NCBI GenBank assembly: GCA_905221605.1
Contig: CAJNDS010002220.1
Span: 215,871-279,870, forward strand
Source: Symbiodinium natans
Lineage: Eukaryota; Sar; Dinophyceae; Suessiales; Symbiodiniaceae
Length of the DNA: 64,000 nt
Reading direction: 5' to 3'
Positions 36,970-47,719 of the stretch are shown piece by piece. The notes beneath the pieces were generated by a model. That model saw only the letters and a list, made by a program, of their open reading frames with translations, had not been told where the DNA came from and did no database searches. Position numbers and translations under genes: made by a program. The number at the start of each line of letters is the position of its first letter. Positions within the stretch are counted from its first letter, which is position 1.

Positions 36970-38680
36970 AAGACCCACCAATAGGAACCAGCAGAGTTTA
37001 GGGTTTAGGGTTTAGGGATTACGGTTCAGGGTTTAGCCTAGGGTGGCCTTTTCTCTTAGTCATTGCTCCCAAAAACCAGGTGATCCCTACAGATTCCTAG
37101 CTTCCTGCATACCCACTTCCCCCCCTAAAAAAGGCAGATAAAAAATCCCTCCCCCCAATTTCGTGTGTGGTTCGAGGTAGAAATGGCAGAAGCGGGTGGG
37201 CCTGATGAGCGCAGACCTCCCGTAGCAGAAGCGAAGATCAGAATCATGGATTTGAAAGAACATGTGTGTTCCGACGACTATTGCAGCAGAAGTCACATGA
37301 AGTGAGCAGGGCGACGAGGTTTTGAAGAGAGGCTGTGCTTCGGATACCAAAGTTTCGGCCCCAACATGTTTAGGGTAGAGGCTCTTCGGGGTTTAGGGCT
37401 GAGTTGCAAGCAGGGTAACTGAGGTAGGCTTTATTCCCCTGGGGACACGTGGGGTTTTCTGGAACCCTATGGACACTCTCCAAAAAGACCGCAATACGAA
37501 CCCTAGCGCGCATTTCTTACACACTCACCAGTAGGCTACGGGTTTGACAGCTCTTGTTTTGGGGGAAGTCAGGGTTTCGGGTTTAGGGTTAGGGTCTAGG
37601 GTTTAAGGGGTTCGGGTTTTATGTTTAGGGTTTAGGGTTTCGGATTTTTGGTTTAGGGTTTAAGGTTTAGGGTTTGGGGAGGGCTATCACCTCAACTTTA
37701 GTCGCTCCCTCGGAGGAGCCTGGGAGGACTCCTGGCAAGACTCGCAGGAGACTGGGGCCCGCGATACGAAGTTCAGGGATTTGAGAGATCAGGTTTGCGG
37801 AGCTCTCGGAGTTTAGGAAGATTAATTTGGGAGTTTAGGGAGTTTGGGGGGTTTAGGGGGTTTAGGGAGTTTAGGGGGTTTAGGGGTTTAGGGTTTAGGG
37901 TCTAGGGAGTTTGGGGGTTTAGGGTTTAGGGTCTAGCTGGACTTGGGGATTCAAGGTTGGGGTTTAGGGCTGGCTTGGGTCCAGTCAAGGACTTTTGTCA
38001 AGTATGCTAAGGGTTTAGGGTTTATGGTTTAGGGTCTAGGGCTTAGGGTTTAGGGTTTAGGGTCGGGAAATGCCACTCCTAGTGAAGCTGCCAGGAGCAA
38101 GATTGGGATGGGGGCGAGGCTGGCAACAGCAGCAGTTCCAGGCGCTCAGTGCACCCTGCTGCTTTTATCAAAGGTTGGGCATGCCACGCACAGGCTCAGG
38201 GCTTAGGGTTTAGGGCTTAGGGCTTAGGGCTTAGGGCTTAGGGCTTAGGGCTCAGGGTTTAGGATGCATAGGTGCAGTGTGGGAGAATACAATCAGAAAC
38301 AAACGTTCCTGTGCCTGGATGTCAGCTTGAGAGTTTGCCACGCCGTGGAACATGCACAGAACAGAAGACGTCTCCAGCTTGAATAGCCGCATCAACGACA
38401 CTTCGTGCAATACCATGTCGGGAGAAGGGCGATGAGGGCCTGGGACATTCCAGAAATTAAGACGGCCTCCCTTAATATAATCCTAAGAATATGGCCCTTC
38501 AGAAAAGGTCCGCAAACCCAAGGGTGCAACCTCAGGGGTCCAAGGCGGAGTACCTTGAGACATCCGATTCTTGGGTATCTGGACCTCCGGTGCAGCTGGG
38601 GAGTAGGAAGAACCCTTAGCCTGAATAGAAGGGCTATGCATGGCCTTCAAGCACCCGCCCCCCCCAAGAGTCGACATCCG
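36970..38680. other. Mosaic stretch with two weak coding islands
   Basis: TTTAGGG-type tracts at 37000, 37575-37675, 37830-37935 (as GGGGGTTTA variants), 38005-38065 and GCTTAGG units at 38200-38255. Possible exons at 37700-37771 (LGGAWEDSWQDSQETGARDT) and 38069-38160 (NATPSEAARSKIGMGARLAT) have no firm borders. A foldback repeat lies at 38444-38580. Confidence 0.45.
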
Positions 38681-39403
38681 TAGAGGGTCATTCCACAGCT
38701 GCTAAGTGTTGCCAAGAGGCCGTGGAAGAGGCAGCGAGCTCCGCGACGGAGCTGGCATGACATCCAGCAGGAGATGAGATGCTTCGTTGACTTCGGGCTT
38801 TGGGGTTCAGTGCTTCGTTGCGTGGATGGACATCTGACCCCACACAAACCTACCCCCCCCCTCCCCCCGGCAGGATGTCAGTGTGGGTTGGGGCAAAGGG
38901 TGCAAGGACTTAATCGACCTAATCTCCACCTCTTTGAGGGTTAAAGTATGCACGCACCCTGTGAGGGATTGTGGTACGGTGCAGCGTCTCATTTCGTCCC
39001 AAAGGGTTTTGTACGTTGCTACTACACAGGACCCTGTAGGCTTCTCAGGGAACAGAGGCTTTGCCTTGTTAAGATACGGAGCCCTAGGGGGTTGATCCGA
39101 AGGTCCTTCTTGGGAATGTGTCCTGGGCTCCTAGGGGCTAAAAGCGGAAATGCAGGCGGTTATTTTGGGACCAGGGATTTCGATCAACCGCCACATCTTC
39201 CGTGTCTGATCCGCCGGCCTGGAAGTCGAAGAAAGAATTTTCCTTTCCCTGCACGCTTCGCAGTGACGTGAAAACATAGCGTCCTCCCTACCCCCTAAAC
39301 CACTCTAAACCCTGAACCCCGAAATCCTAAAGCCCTAAGAAACCCAAACCCTAAAGCCCTAAGACCTCAGCCCTAGAAGGTCCCAAACCCTAAACCTTGC
39401 AAG

Positions 39404-39475
39404 AGGAGGAGGATCCAACGCCTCCTGCCAAGCGCCGGGCCTTGCCTCCGGCGCAGCCAGCTCGCCTCCCCAGCG
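39404..39475 (+). CDS. Candidate exon, Pro/Ala-rich
   Basis: Acceptor CCTTGCAAG directly after CCCTAAA units; frame EEDPTPPAKRRALPPAQPAR. Right border uncertain. Low complexity, so other frames are also open. Confidence 0.4.
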
Positions 39476-39526
39476 CTCTTTGCTTGCCAGTCCTCCTAGG
39501 GAATTGGGGGTTTGCAGGGGTATAGA

Positions 39527-39641
39527 CCTAGTAGTAGAGTAGGCAACCTTTAACCTTTTTGGGACCTTTTTGGGGTAGTATAATCCCCTTATAATCCCAA
39601 AGGTGAACCTTTAATTCCCCCCAGGTTACCGGACAACTAGG
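39527..39641. repeat. CCTAGT MITE-like element, copy 1
   Basis: 115 bp, starts CCTAGTAGTAGAGTAGG and ends GGTTACCGGACAACTAGG; its ends are imperfect inverted repeats. TAGA lies on both sides (39523-39526 and 39642-39645). The interior holds another inverted pair, AACCTTTAACC / GGTGAACCTTT. Confidence 0.85.
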
Positions 39642-39789
39642 TAGATCCCAGAATGCTGACAGGCTCAACCTTCAAAACTCTGGCGTAGGGGCTAGGCACA
39701 GCATCCGAGAGCCTGAGAAAGTTCCAAGACCATCCCGAGCCCAAATCTAAAGTCTCTCAAGAGGGCCCCACCAGCGTGTCAGTGCTTAG

Positions 39790-40530
39790 TCCTTGCTGGA
39801 TACTTGGTGGGCAAGGGAGGGGGGGGTGGGGGGAGGGGGGGGTGGGGATGTAGAATTTACCGGCCTCTTCTCCCCAGTGGTGCTGGTTTGTCACGACTGG
39901 TTCAGTCCCTCCTGGTCGGCATCCCCTTGTGTTGTGTCATTTTGCGTTCCGGCCACCCGAAATTCCGGAAGGCAGATCCGTGTTTGCAGAGGAGCCCCTG
40001 CAAAGAGGCCTCAACACAAACTCCGTTCCCCCCCCCCCCAAACTTGCGGGATCGCAACTCGTAGCCCAATTTGGTAGCCCTGTGGTGCCCTTCTGCATCT
40101 TGTTGGTTCTGGGTTCCCCCCCGACAGGGTGCCTGAGTGTAATATGCTTACTGGGCTAGAAAGATGAACCCCCTCCCCCGAATATGAAACCCCCCCCCCA
40201 CCCCCTAATGTTAAGAACCCCTCGCAATGTTCTATAATGTAACTCTGATGGGGGGTATTTAATGCTAGGGGGTAGGGGGGGTTTATTCGGGAGAGGGGCT
40301 CAAAGCTTGTACGCCAGAAGGCTTTTCTCACGAGATGCCTTCTCTGCTTTTTGAGTAGGGCCACCTGGACCCAAGAAGGGGGAAGCTTGGTGTTCCAGCT
40401 GTTCCCCTTTTTGTTGGGTTGAAGAGAGCCTGAGTCGGGTCTTGGGACATTTGGCTTTTATTTGTTCCTCTTATGCTGGGTTCAAGAGGAACTGATTTAG
40501 GAGTGTTCAGCAGATTCATTCCCTCTTGTT
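39790..40530. other. G/C-homopolymer-rich stretch, no supported gene
   Basis: Runs of G (39818-39848) and C (40025-40040, 40188-40204) plus ordinary unique sequence. Overlapping open frames on both strands are probably chance. Confidence 0.6.
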
Positions 40531-40537
40531 AGGTCCG

Positions 40538-40610
40538 TAAACCCTAAACCCTAAACCCTAAACCCTAAACCCTAAACCCTAAACCCTAAACCCTAAACCC
40601 TAAACCCTGA
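40538..40610 (-). repeat. CCCTAAA array
   Basis: About ten perfect units on the given strand. Confidence 0.97.
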
Positions 40611-40662
40611 CCCCTTTGAAAACAGCAAGGGCGCACTTTCAATTCCCAGGTTACCTTGAAGG

Positions 40663-40757
40663 CTTGGGAAGGTTCCCCCTTCTACCAACACAGGGATTAT
40701 AGTACCCCCGAGTATAATCTCTCTTAAGGACTGTTCGTATAAGGGGGAGCATCCCAA
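40663..40757. repeat. TTGGGATG-family foldback element
   Basis: Ends TTGGGAAGGTTCCCCCTT and AAGGGGGAGCATCCCAA are inverted. The core ATTATAGTACCCCCGAGTATAAT is itself palindromic in part. Related copies at 19982, 33973 and 62583. Confidence 0.75.
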
Positions 40758-40831
40758 TTGACGACCCTAAACCCTAAACCCTAAACCCTAAGCCCTAAAG
40801 CCTAAACCCTAAACCTAAAACCCCTAAACAG

Positions 40832-40890
40832 GCATTGGTAAGGTGGTCCAGCAACGGCTCCAACGCCTCAACGGCATCGAACCAGTCTTG
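40832..40890 (+). CDS. Candidate exon, unknown protein
   Basis: Acceptor CCCTAAACAG, frame IGKVVQQRLQRLNGIEPVL, donor GTCTGA. CCCTAAA-type units before; a TTTAGGG array (40940-41025) starts about 50 bp after. Confidence 0.5.
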
Positions 40891-40939
40891 GTCTGACAAA
40901 GAGCAGGGAGCCCAGCCAACATCCGAAAAACCTGCACGG

Positions 40940-41030
40940 TTAGGGTTTAGGGTTTAGGGTTTAGGGTTTAGGGTTCAGGGTTCAGGGTTCAGGGTTTAGG
41001 GTTTAGGGTTTAGGGTTTGGGATTTAGGGG
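40940..41030 (+). repeat. TTTAGGG array with TTCAGGG variants
   Basis: About 12 units, some with a C in the third position. Confidence 0.95.
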
Positions 41031-41039
41031 TTTAGGGTT

Positions 41040-42240
41040 GTTAGTAGGGAATGAGGGAATGACCTATGTCATCCCTTCCAGGGAAATACATAGGGCCCTC
41101 ATCCCCTCATTTTCTACGAAGAACCCGGTGAGAAAATGGGGGGTCCGCGGAAAAAAGGGAGCCCAGTCCTTTCTGCAATACAGACCCCCCAAATAGCAAG
41201 ATTCCATGGAAATAAGGACCCCCCAATAAGTTACCCCCTAACTTCGGACAACCCCCAAATCCTGTGACATTGCAAGCTCATCAAGTGTTTAGCGGTTTGA
41301 AGTAAGGCGCACTTTTGGGGAAAGGTTTGTGTTTTGTGCGCATGTAGGTGTTGGGAAGTAGGATCTAAAAAAGAGACGTCCTCTGAGGGTTAAGATCTAC
41401 ACTCAGGAGCTGAATGAGTACACTTTTCACTTTGTACCCTAAACCCTAAACCCTAAATCTAGAATCCCAATAGAACTGAAAGTGTACATTTTTGGTGGCT
41501 GATGAACTCAGCAACTAAGCACAGCCCTACCGCTATAGTAGATCGACCTCTATGCCCTGTCAATCCCAGTTCTATGCCTAGTAGTAGAGGAGGTAACCTT
41601 TAACCTTTTTGGGCTTGTGTAATCCCCTTATAGTCCCAAAGGTTAACCTTTTAATTCCCCCAGGTTACTGGAACACTAGGTATGGCTTCGGGCTTTGAAC
41701 GGCACCTTACACACAAGAGCCTGAATCGCTGCAGCGCTGAACGCCCTGCAGCCGATGGTTCTTCGCCGACCTCTTGGGTCCTCAGGGTTTAGGGTTTAGG
41801 GTTTAGGGTTTAGGTTTTGGGTTTACGGTTTAGGGCTCCTCATGCATGAATGGTCTAGAGGAACACAGTAGTAGTACTGGCAACGGCAGTAGAACTGAGT
41901 GGAGTCATTCTACGATTGATAAGGCGGATCGTAAGAATTTGATCGTAAGAACCCCAAAGCGATGATCGCAGAAATGGTCGATGTTGTAGCAATAAAAGCA
42001 GGGCTATTAAGTCAGTATGATTGCATGGGGTCCGGCAGCCTAACCTGGAGCACTCCTCCAACAAGTGTCCCTGCTTGACACCGCGCAGACACTGGAACAT
42101 GACCAACCGACCCTAAACCCCAAAGCCTAAACCTGAAACCCGAAACCCAATGCGCGGTCTTCAGTTCGGGGTCTAGGGCTCCGGGTTCCGATATGAGAGT
42201 TTTGGGGTTTGGGGGCTTCGGGACCCCAAACCCTAAACCC
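41040..42240. other. Stretch of foldback repeats and small tracts
   Basis: Two inverted repeats (GAATGAGGGAATGA... 41047-41125; CCCCCCAAATAGCAAGATTCC 41185-41240, related to 35595 and 60895), the second CCTAGT element at 41577 and a TTTAGGG tract at 41785-41820. No clear exon. Confidence 0.55.
41577..41680. repeat. CCTAGT MITE-like element, copy 2
   Basis: 104 bp, CCTAGTAGTAGAGGAGG to GGTTACTGGAACACTAGG, flanked on both sides by TATG (41573-41576 and 41681-41684). Confidence 0.87.
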
Positions 42241-42242
42241 AG

Positions 42243-42408
42243 CAGTAAACCTTCAACCCTAAACCCCAAACCCCAAACCCCAAACCCCAACCCCCACCCC
42301 CAGCCCCAAACCCCAATCCCCAATCCCCAATCCCCAAACCCCAAACCCCAAACCCCAAACCCCAAACCCCAAACCCCAAACCCCAAACCCCAAACCCCAA
42401 ACCCCAAA
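42243..42408 (-). repeat. CCCCAAA (TTTGGGG) array
   Basis: About 23 units, mostly CCCCAAA with CCCCAAT and CCCCCAC variants. This is a homogeneous array of a different telomere-like unit from its neighbours. Confidence 0.95.
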
Positions 42409-42434
42409 CTAATTACTCAGGCCCCCTTTCGTAG

Positions 42435-42530
42435 GCCGTTACGCAGGGAACAGCGCTGCAAGCTCAACTTCGAGCCGAGGTGGGGAAGCAAGAGCTGGAA
42501 TGGCTGGAATGGCTGGCAAGGCCGTTCAGG
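42435..42530 (+). CDS. Candidate exon, helical protein
   Basis: Pyrimidine-rich acceptor GGCCCCCTTTCGTAG, then exactly 32 codons in phase 0 (frame AVTQGTALQAQLRAEVGKQE, continuing LEWLEWLARPFR), then a GC donor (AGG|GCTGAGG) and TTTAGGG units at 42537. CCCCAAA array upstream. Another frame is also open but less protein-like. Function unknown. Confidence 0.55.
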
Positions 42531-42539
42531 GCTGAGGGT

Positions 42540-43565
42540 TTAGGGTTTAGGGTTTTGGGGTTTGGGGTTTGGGGTTTGGGTTAGGGTTTAGGGTTTAGGG
42601 TTCAGGGTGTGAGTAACAAGACACTTCACGCCCCGCCCCCCGCCCCCCGCCCCCACCCAACAACACCAAACATCCGACAGTCCTCAATCCTACGACGCTC
42701 CCCACAATGCCTGGAACCTTATCGAGGGTGCCCGGTAGTACCCTTATGCTGTTTAGGAATGAAGTTCACCTGACAAGTCCCCAATAAAGCCACAAAGGCA
42801 TCCGTGTTGATGCGTGAGGTTAGTGCAGGGTCTAGGGTCTAGGCCAGATAAGGGTTGAGGGGTTGGCGAAGAATACTCAGGGGACGTTATTTCTGCGTTG
42901 ATGACACCTGTAGCTCCTACTACAAGTGGAAAGGAAGACAAAAAATGCGTATCGCTGGGCGAAAGGGCTTGATACAGGGCTTTGTAGGGTTCTTTGGGGG
43001 ACTTGCGTTCTGTGCGGGTGCCTCGGCTCGATTCCTGCTGACACTCTGAATGAGAATCGCACTCTCGCCTAGGCTCTGGCGCTTTCAAGCCTAGTAGCGT
43101 AGGTAACCTTCAACCTTTTTGGGGTAGTAGAATCCCCTTGTAATCCCAAAGGTTAACCTTTATTTCCCCCAGGTTACTGGACAACTAGGCAAGCAGAGTC
43201 TTACACTGTTTGGGGTCTCGGCTGGCAGAATAATTGCTGCGCACACGGTTCATCCCCAACCGAGGTCTGCAAATGGAAGCCTGTCTTCAGTGGGAACGGT
43301 GGGGCCGGCTTTGAGGGGACAATAATACAATCCTTTACAAACCCGACACCTTAAACCCAAAACCCTAAACACAACCTACTTGTAGCGTGTCTTACTTTGG
43401 GGCGGGGGTTCTTAAATTAGGGGTACTTGGTTGGGGTCCTAACTACGAGGAAACCTACTATTTGAGGATTTTAATTGGGCATCCCCTATGTTGGTAAACC
43501 CCCATTTCTGCAGTAAACCCTGAACCCTAAACCCTAAACCCTGAACCCGTAAACCCCCCATTTCT
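42540..43565. other. Stretch with small tracts and third CCTAGT element
   Basis: TTTAGGG/TTTGGGG tract at 42537-42608, GC-rich run CCCCGCCCCCC at 42632-42655, then mostly unique sequence. No exon supported. Confidence 0.5.
43090..43189. repeat. CCTAGT MITE-like element, copy 3
   Basis: 100 bp, CCTAGTAGCGTAGG to GGTTACTGGACAACTAGG, flanked on both sides by CAAG (43086-43089 and 43190-43193). Confidence 0.88.
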
Positions 43566-43569
43566 GCAG

Positions 43570-43651
43570 AGTCATGTCAGGCCTTTCCTTTCGAGACAAG
43601 GCCGACGTGCGACAATGGCTCGAGCGCGCGCACCCAGAGTTGTCGACGAGG
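43570..43651 (+). CDS. Candidate exon, unknown protein
   Basis: Acceptor CCCATTTCTGCAG, frame with MSGLSFRDKADVRQWLERAH and then PELSTR, donor GTGTTT in phase 0. Strongly protein-like. The acceptor and about 20 bp around it are duplicated at 43493-43513, with a CCCTAAA tract between the two copies. Confidence 0.58.
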
Positions 43652-43913
43652 GTGTTTTGTTTTTGGGGGTTGCGGCTTAAGCTAGGGGTGGCTTTTGCTT
43701 GGGATTTCTCTTGGGCAGATAAGAGCAGGGCGATACGCGCTTGATCTCGGAGCAACATTTCAGAGGGCCTAGCAAACCTAGGCAATCGAACTGCACACGA
43801 CAACCGGTGTCAACTGCCCATCTGTCAGCCTCACCTAGACATGGGCTGTGTCAAGAATCAGGTGGCCCATGTCAAGGACTCCGTTACACTTTACGGAGAC
43901 ACAGGATAGACAC

Positions 43914-44024
43914 CTTGGTGGCCCCCAGAACGTACCCTTTCGCCCTGTTTTTGGGGTTCCAGGTTCCCTTATACAGTAATCCAACCAAAGAAAGGGTACC
44001 CAATATGTTCATTGGGCTGCCAAG
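43914..44024. repeat. CTTGGTGG foldback element
   Basis: Ends CTTGGTGGCCC and GGGCTGCCAAG are inverted; interior CCAGGTTCCCTTATACAG is shared with 17700-17740 and 17860-17895. Confidence 0.65.
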
Positions 44025-44137
44025 ACGCGGTCGGAAAGAGTTGGCTTTGAATCTGGGCCTTTCATGTGCAAAGCGTCAGTGTCCACTGAATGAAGTGACT
44101 CATGTGCAATTTGTGTCCAGGGAACCCTGAATAATTC

Positions 44138-44278
44138 CTTGGAGGTTCAGGATACTTATTAACTAATTATATCTGTACCGACAACCCACTTATAAGCCCC
44201 TTAAGTGCCCCGAATAGGGTTGTAACTTGGGTTTTAAGTACAGTTATAATTGGTTAACAAGCACCCTGAACCTTCAAG
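44138..44278. repeat. CTTGGAGG foldback element
   Basis: CTTGGAGGTTCAGGATACTT and its inverted counterpart ending CCCTGAACCTTCAAG; the whole 141 bp can fold on itself. Copies at 53150, 57052 and 59176. Confidence 0.8.
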
Positions 44279-45458
44279 ATACCTTCAAGTATGCCTGCGA
44301 ATTTCAAAGAGGCATTATGGCAGTTGGGATAGGATGCTAATTAAGTGAGCAGGGTTGCGGCTAGACTGGTGAAGGGTGTTAGGTTCAGGGGATTTGAGAG
44401 GTTCAGGGCAAAGGCTTCAGGGATATGGGTTGAGGGTTAAAGGGTTTGCGGGGTGATGGGGATTTAGGGGCTCAGGAGTTCAGGGTGTATGGGTTTAGAC
44501 GGTAAAACAGGTACAAGCTTGATGGCTAAAGGGTTGGAGGCGGAGGTCACGGTCTTTGAGCCCCTCGAAGAAACTTGTCGCAAGCCCAAAGCCCTTCACC
44601 TGTGACTCCTGGAACACTTGTGGGGGTTGTGCTTGGGGCTTAGGGTTTAGGAGTTTAGTGGTCACGTTTCACGTGAACCGAGATTGCGGGGTCCCACCAC
44701 CCTGCCTTAGGTGCAGCAACGTGGGTGACGCGGTGGTGGGCACCCGGATCGTCCCCTGCAAGACGCCCCTGGAGGAAACCACCGGATCAAAATGTTCCCT
44801 CAATGCTCTAAACCCTACCTAAACCATAAAATTCAATCCCTGAAAGGACTGTGGCCCGCTGCCGCTACGACTTCCCAACCTCACTAATCCGAAGCACCTC
44901 CTGCCAGGGTTTAGAGTATCTAGGGCTTTCTGTTTCACACGAGGGGGCTTGCGAGTTGAGAGATGTACGGTATCGAACTTGCAAGTGCTGCGCTTAATCG
45001 CTTAATTAGGTTTGGGACTCCGTTTGTCCATGCAGCTGCAGGACAAGATATTTTGGAGACTCTCCACTAACCCGTCTTAGCTCTCGACTTGACATGCCAG
45101 GCCATGGCTTGCATACAAAGGCACCTGACAGATGATCCACAACGGTTCAGGGTTTAGGGTTTGGGGTTTAGGCTTACGAATCTCCTGCCTCGAAGCACCA
45201 TCTGTCACTCCATCAGAGCTTCCCCGTCTGCACTTGGGGAGCTCCGCGGCGCCACCTTCGACACCCGAGACCCGACGCCGAGCCCACCTACGAAGCTAAG
45301 CCGTAAGCCCAAACCTGTAACCGGAGATCCACCGGTGATTGAAGGGACGCATCCAAAAGCCTGGAACTCGTCCATGAAGTCAAGGTAAAGCTCTAAAGTG
45401 CAGCTCCAATTTCCGCTTCCGAAGCTCCATGACATGCCTCCCTTGTTGCACGTGTCAG

Positions 45459-45531
45459 ACTGCAGCGTCGCTCCAGCTCAGATCCAAAGCGTCACTACGA
45501 GGTCGAGGATATCAAGGGTGTGCCAGAGTAC
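45459..45531 (+). CDS. Candidate exon, unknown protein
   Basis: Acceptor GCACGTGTCAG, frame LQRRSSSDPKRHYEVEDIKG, continuing VPEY, donor GTGACG. No telomere tracts nearby. Another frame is open as well. Confidence 0.42.
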
Positions 45532-46106
45532 GTGACGTAGCATGGCCTAGTGGAGGAGAACTGAACTGCTCTGGCTTCCAGCAACTCTTGGACCTTTGCT
45601 ACCTGCCATGGACCTCCAAAGTTTTCAGATCCGGGTCTCGTGTCGACCCTCAAAAATTCAAATGGGTTTGTGCCCTCTGTTCCCCCCAAGTTGGGCCTGG
45701 CGGCTCCCCCAACTTTTTGTTGTCACTGAAGGCCCTCAGGAACCCCCTAAAGTTTTGATCCCGCGCTCCTCAATAGCCAGCTGTGAGCAGCCTTCAAGCA
45801 GGTGGAGAGAATGCCCCAGAGCCCTAAGCCCAAGCCCCTGGCCCCCGAATCCCCTAAGCCCTTTCTTCAATTCAAACATGCGTCATGGCCTAAACCCCAA
45901 AGCGGGCGGAGGACCCAGCTTGACTTTTGGGGGCCATCGGCTCTTTCGCTTGCGATGGTTGTTTTCAGGACGTCGGCGAAACCCCACAGCATCGACTCAC
46001 TTAGACTTGCTAATTGTATAAACCTAAACCCTAAACCCTAAAACCTAAACCCTAAACCCTAAACCCTAAACCCTAAACCCACAACAAGCCTCGTGGGGAG
46101 TGAACT

Positions 46107-46179
46107 TGACCGATGGCATCCGTGCTGCAGGGCTGGTTGGCAGACTGCGCATACGACAATGGCCTTCTTGAGGACGCGT
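46107..46179 (+). CDS. Candidate exon, unknown protein
   Basis: Frame MASVLQGWLADCAYDNGLLE, donor GTAGGG followed by TTAGGG-like units. A CCCTAAA tract (46022-46080) ends about 25 bp upstream. The exon may begin at the internal GCTGCAG. Confidence 0.45.
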
Positions 46180-46189
46180 GTAGGGATTA

Positions 46190-46975
46190 GGGCGGTTTAG
46201 GGTCCAGGGTAGTAGGGTTTGGGGGCTAGGGGTTCCCAGTTATTGGGCAGGTGAGTCTGGAACTTGCATAACATAAAACAAGGGACGATTGATTCACTGA
46301 GGCAGCACTCAGCCACCCTAAACCCTACACCGCAGCAAAAGAAAGGGGTGAGCCACGCGGCAGATTCCTCTACCACAAGTCCTCAGGCATCCCGAGAGTT
46401 AGGTTCAGGGTTTAGGGATCAGGAGTCCTAAACCAATTCTACAGTACAAGCAAGTACTGACCCCACAATCGCAAGATCAACGTCGCCAAAACTACTCTGG
46501 GAGCCCAAAAAATACCCCTGAACTAAGGCATGCTCCCCGTAATTCATAGTTAAGAGTGCCCTCCCCCACCCTCCCACCCCCTTGTGCAACGCCTCAACCC
46601 TAAGCCTGCGAAAGCCCAAGCGACCCTCAAAACCCGGCACGGCAGCCTGACATCCCGAAAGCCTACAGAATCTGAGTCTCAGCACAGGACCACTTGTGGT
46701 TCGGCAAGCAGGTGCTGGGGTTTGGGGTTTCATGCATAGCAAGTGCATCAGGTATAAGAATAGGGGCCCTTTAGCGGCTGCATTTAGAAGCTGTAGGGGC
46801 GTAGGCTGTGCAGTGCTTATGGTCTTTAGCAGTAGGGTTTAGAGGGTTATGACATATGCTGGTCTAGAACGTATCTGTTTCTTCCGGGGCTCGCAGGCGC
46901 TCAAACCCTAAACCCTAAACCTTAAATTGGTATAGCCTTCTTTGCCGTCTTTGCCTTCGGAAAGGATTCAGACAT
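46190..46975. other. Mostly unique stretch, no supported gene
   Basis: Only small telomere-like pieces (46395-46415, 46903-46925). Short open frames on both strands are not convincing. Confidence 0.5.
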
Positions 46976-46979
46976 GCAG

Positions 46980-47038
46980 CCTCTTGGTTTGCCAAGAAGG
47001 ACAACAAACCTTTGGGAAGTACCACCTCCACTGAAATC
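46980..47038 (+). CDS. Candidate exon, unknown protein
   Basis: Acceptor CAGACATGCAG, frame SWFAKKDNKPLGSTTSTEI. Followed by a CCCTAAA array (47052-47110) rather than TTTAGGG. Confidence 0.42.
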
Positions 47039-47471
47039 CAAAACCCCAACACTAAACCCTAAACCCTAAACCCTAAACCCTAAACCCTAAACCCTAAACC
47101 CTAAACCCTAAGCTACTGGTTATAGCATTCGTATATTTACCGAAACAGGCCCTAGGTGCGCGCTAATACTTGCCATTTTGCGAGCGTCATACATGTAAAC
47201 AGCTCTCAAAAGGGCCAGCGCCGCCACCTAACCGTAACCGTCCACGACCACTCCAAGGGACGTGCTTCTGGAAGCCCAGAGTTTAGGGTTCAGGGCCGGC
47301 TTAGGGTTTAGGGTTTAGGGTTTCGGGTTTAGGGTTCAGGGTTTAGGGTTTCGGGGGGTCGATTCGAACTTAGAATCTCCCAACTCCCATCCCTCAGCCT
47401 TGAACCTCAAACTCCACATGCCGACCCCAAGAAGTCCACCTCAAGTTTTGCTCCAAAAACAGGCCCCGAAA

Positions 47472-47606
47472 CCCCAAACCCTAAACCCTAAACCCTAAAC
47501 CCTAAACCCTAAACCCTAAACCCTAAACCCTAAACCCTAAACCCTAAACCCTAAACCCTAAACCCTAAACCCTAGCCCTAAACCCTAAACCCTAAACCTC
47601 AGACCC
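47472..47606 (-). repeat. CCCTAAA array, about 18 units
   Basis: Near-perfect on the given strand. Ends about 40 bp before a candidate exon. Confidence 0.97.
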
Positions 47607-47647
47607 CGAAACTTTATGCCTTTACACCTGAACCCAAGCCCTAACAG

Positions 47648-47716
47648 GAGCTGCTTCAGCATTGCGAAGAGCAGGGCACACCGCTGGGGTTGGTGATCGA
47701 TCTCGTGGCACCCTTG
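47648..47716 (+). CDS. Candidate exon, unknown protein
   Basis: Acceptor CCCTAACAG, frame ELLQHCEEQGTPLGLVIDLV, donor GTAGTC. Phase 0 at both ends (69 bp). Protein-like, amphipathic; no domain recognised. Confidence 0.52.
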
Positions 47717-47719
47717 GTA

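Larger units (their letters stand above)
43660..45450. other. Mostly unique stretch with two foldbacks
   Basis: Contains a CTTGGTGG foldback (43914-44024), a CTTGGAGG foldback (44138-44278), a small TTTAGGG tract (45149-45170) and GC-richer sequence at 45180-45400 that is open in more than one frame. Telomere-like tracts are sparse here. Confidence 0.5.

Noticed and set aside
38699-38790. Exon candidate after TTCCACAG
   Set aside because: Two different frames look equally protein-like and no splice phase decides between them.
42012-42407. 131-codon minus-strand frame rich in Gly-Phe-Gly-Val-Trp
   Set aside because: It is the translation of the CCCCAAA array.
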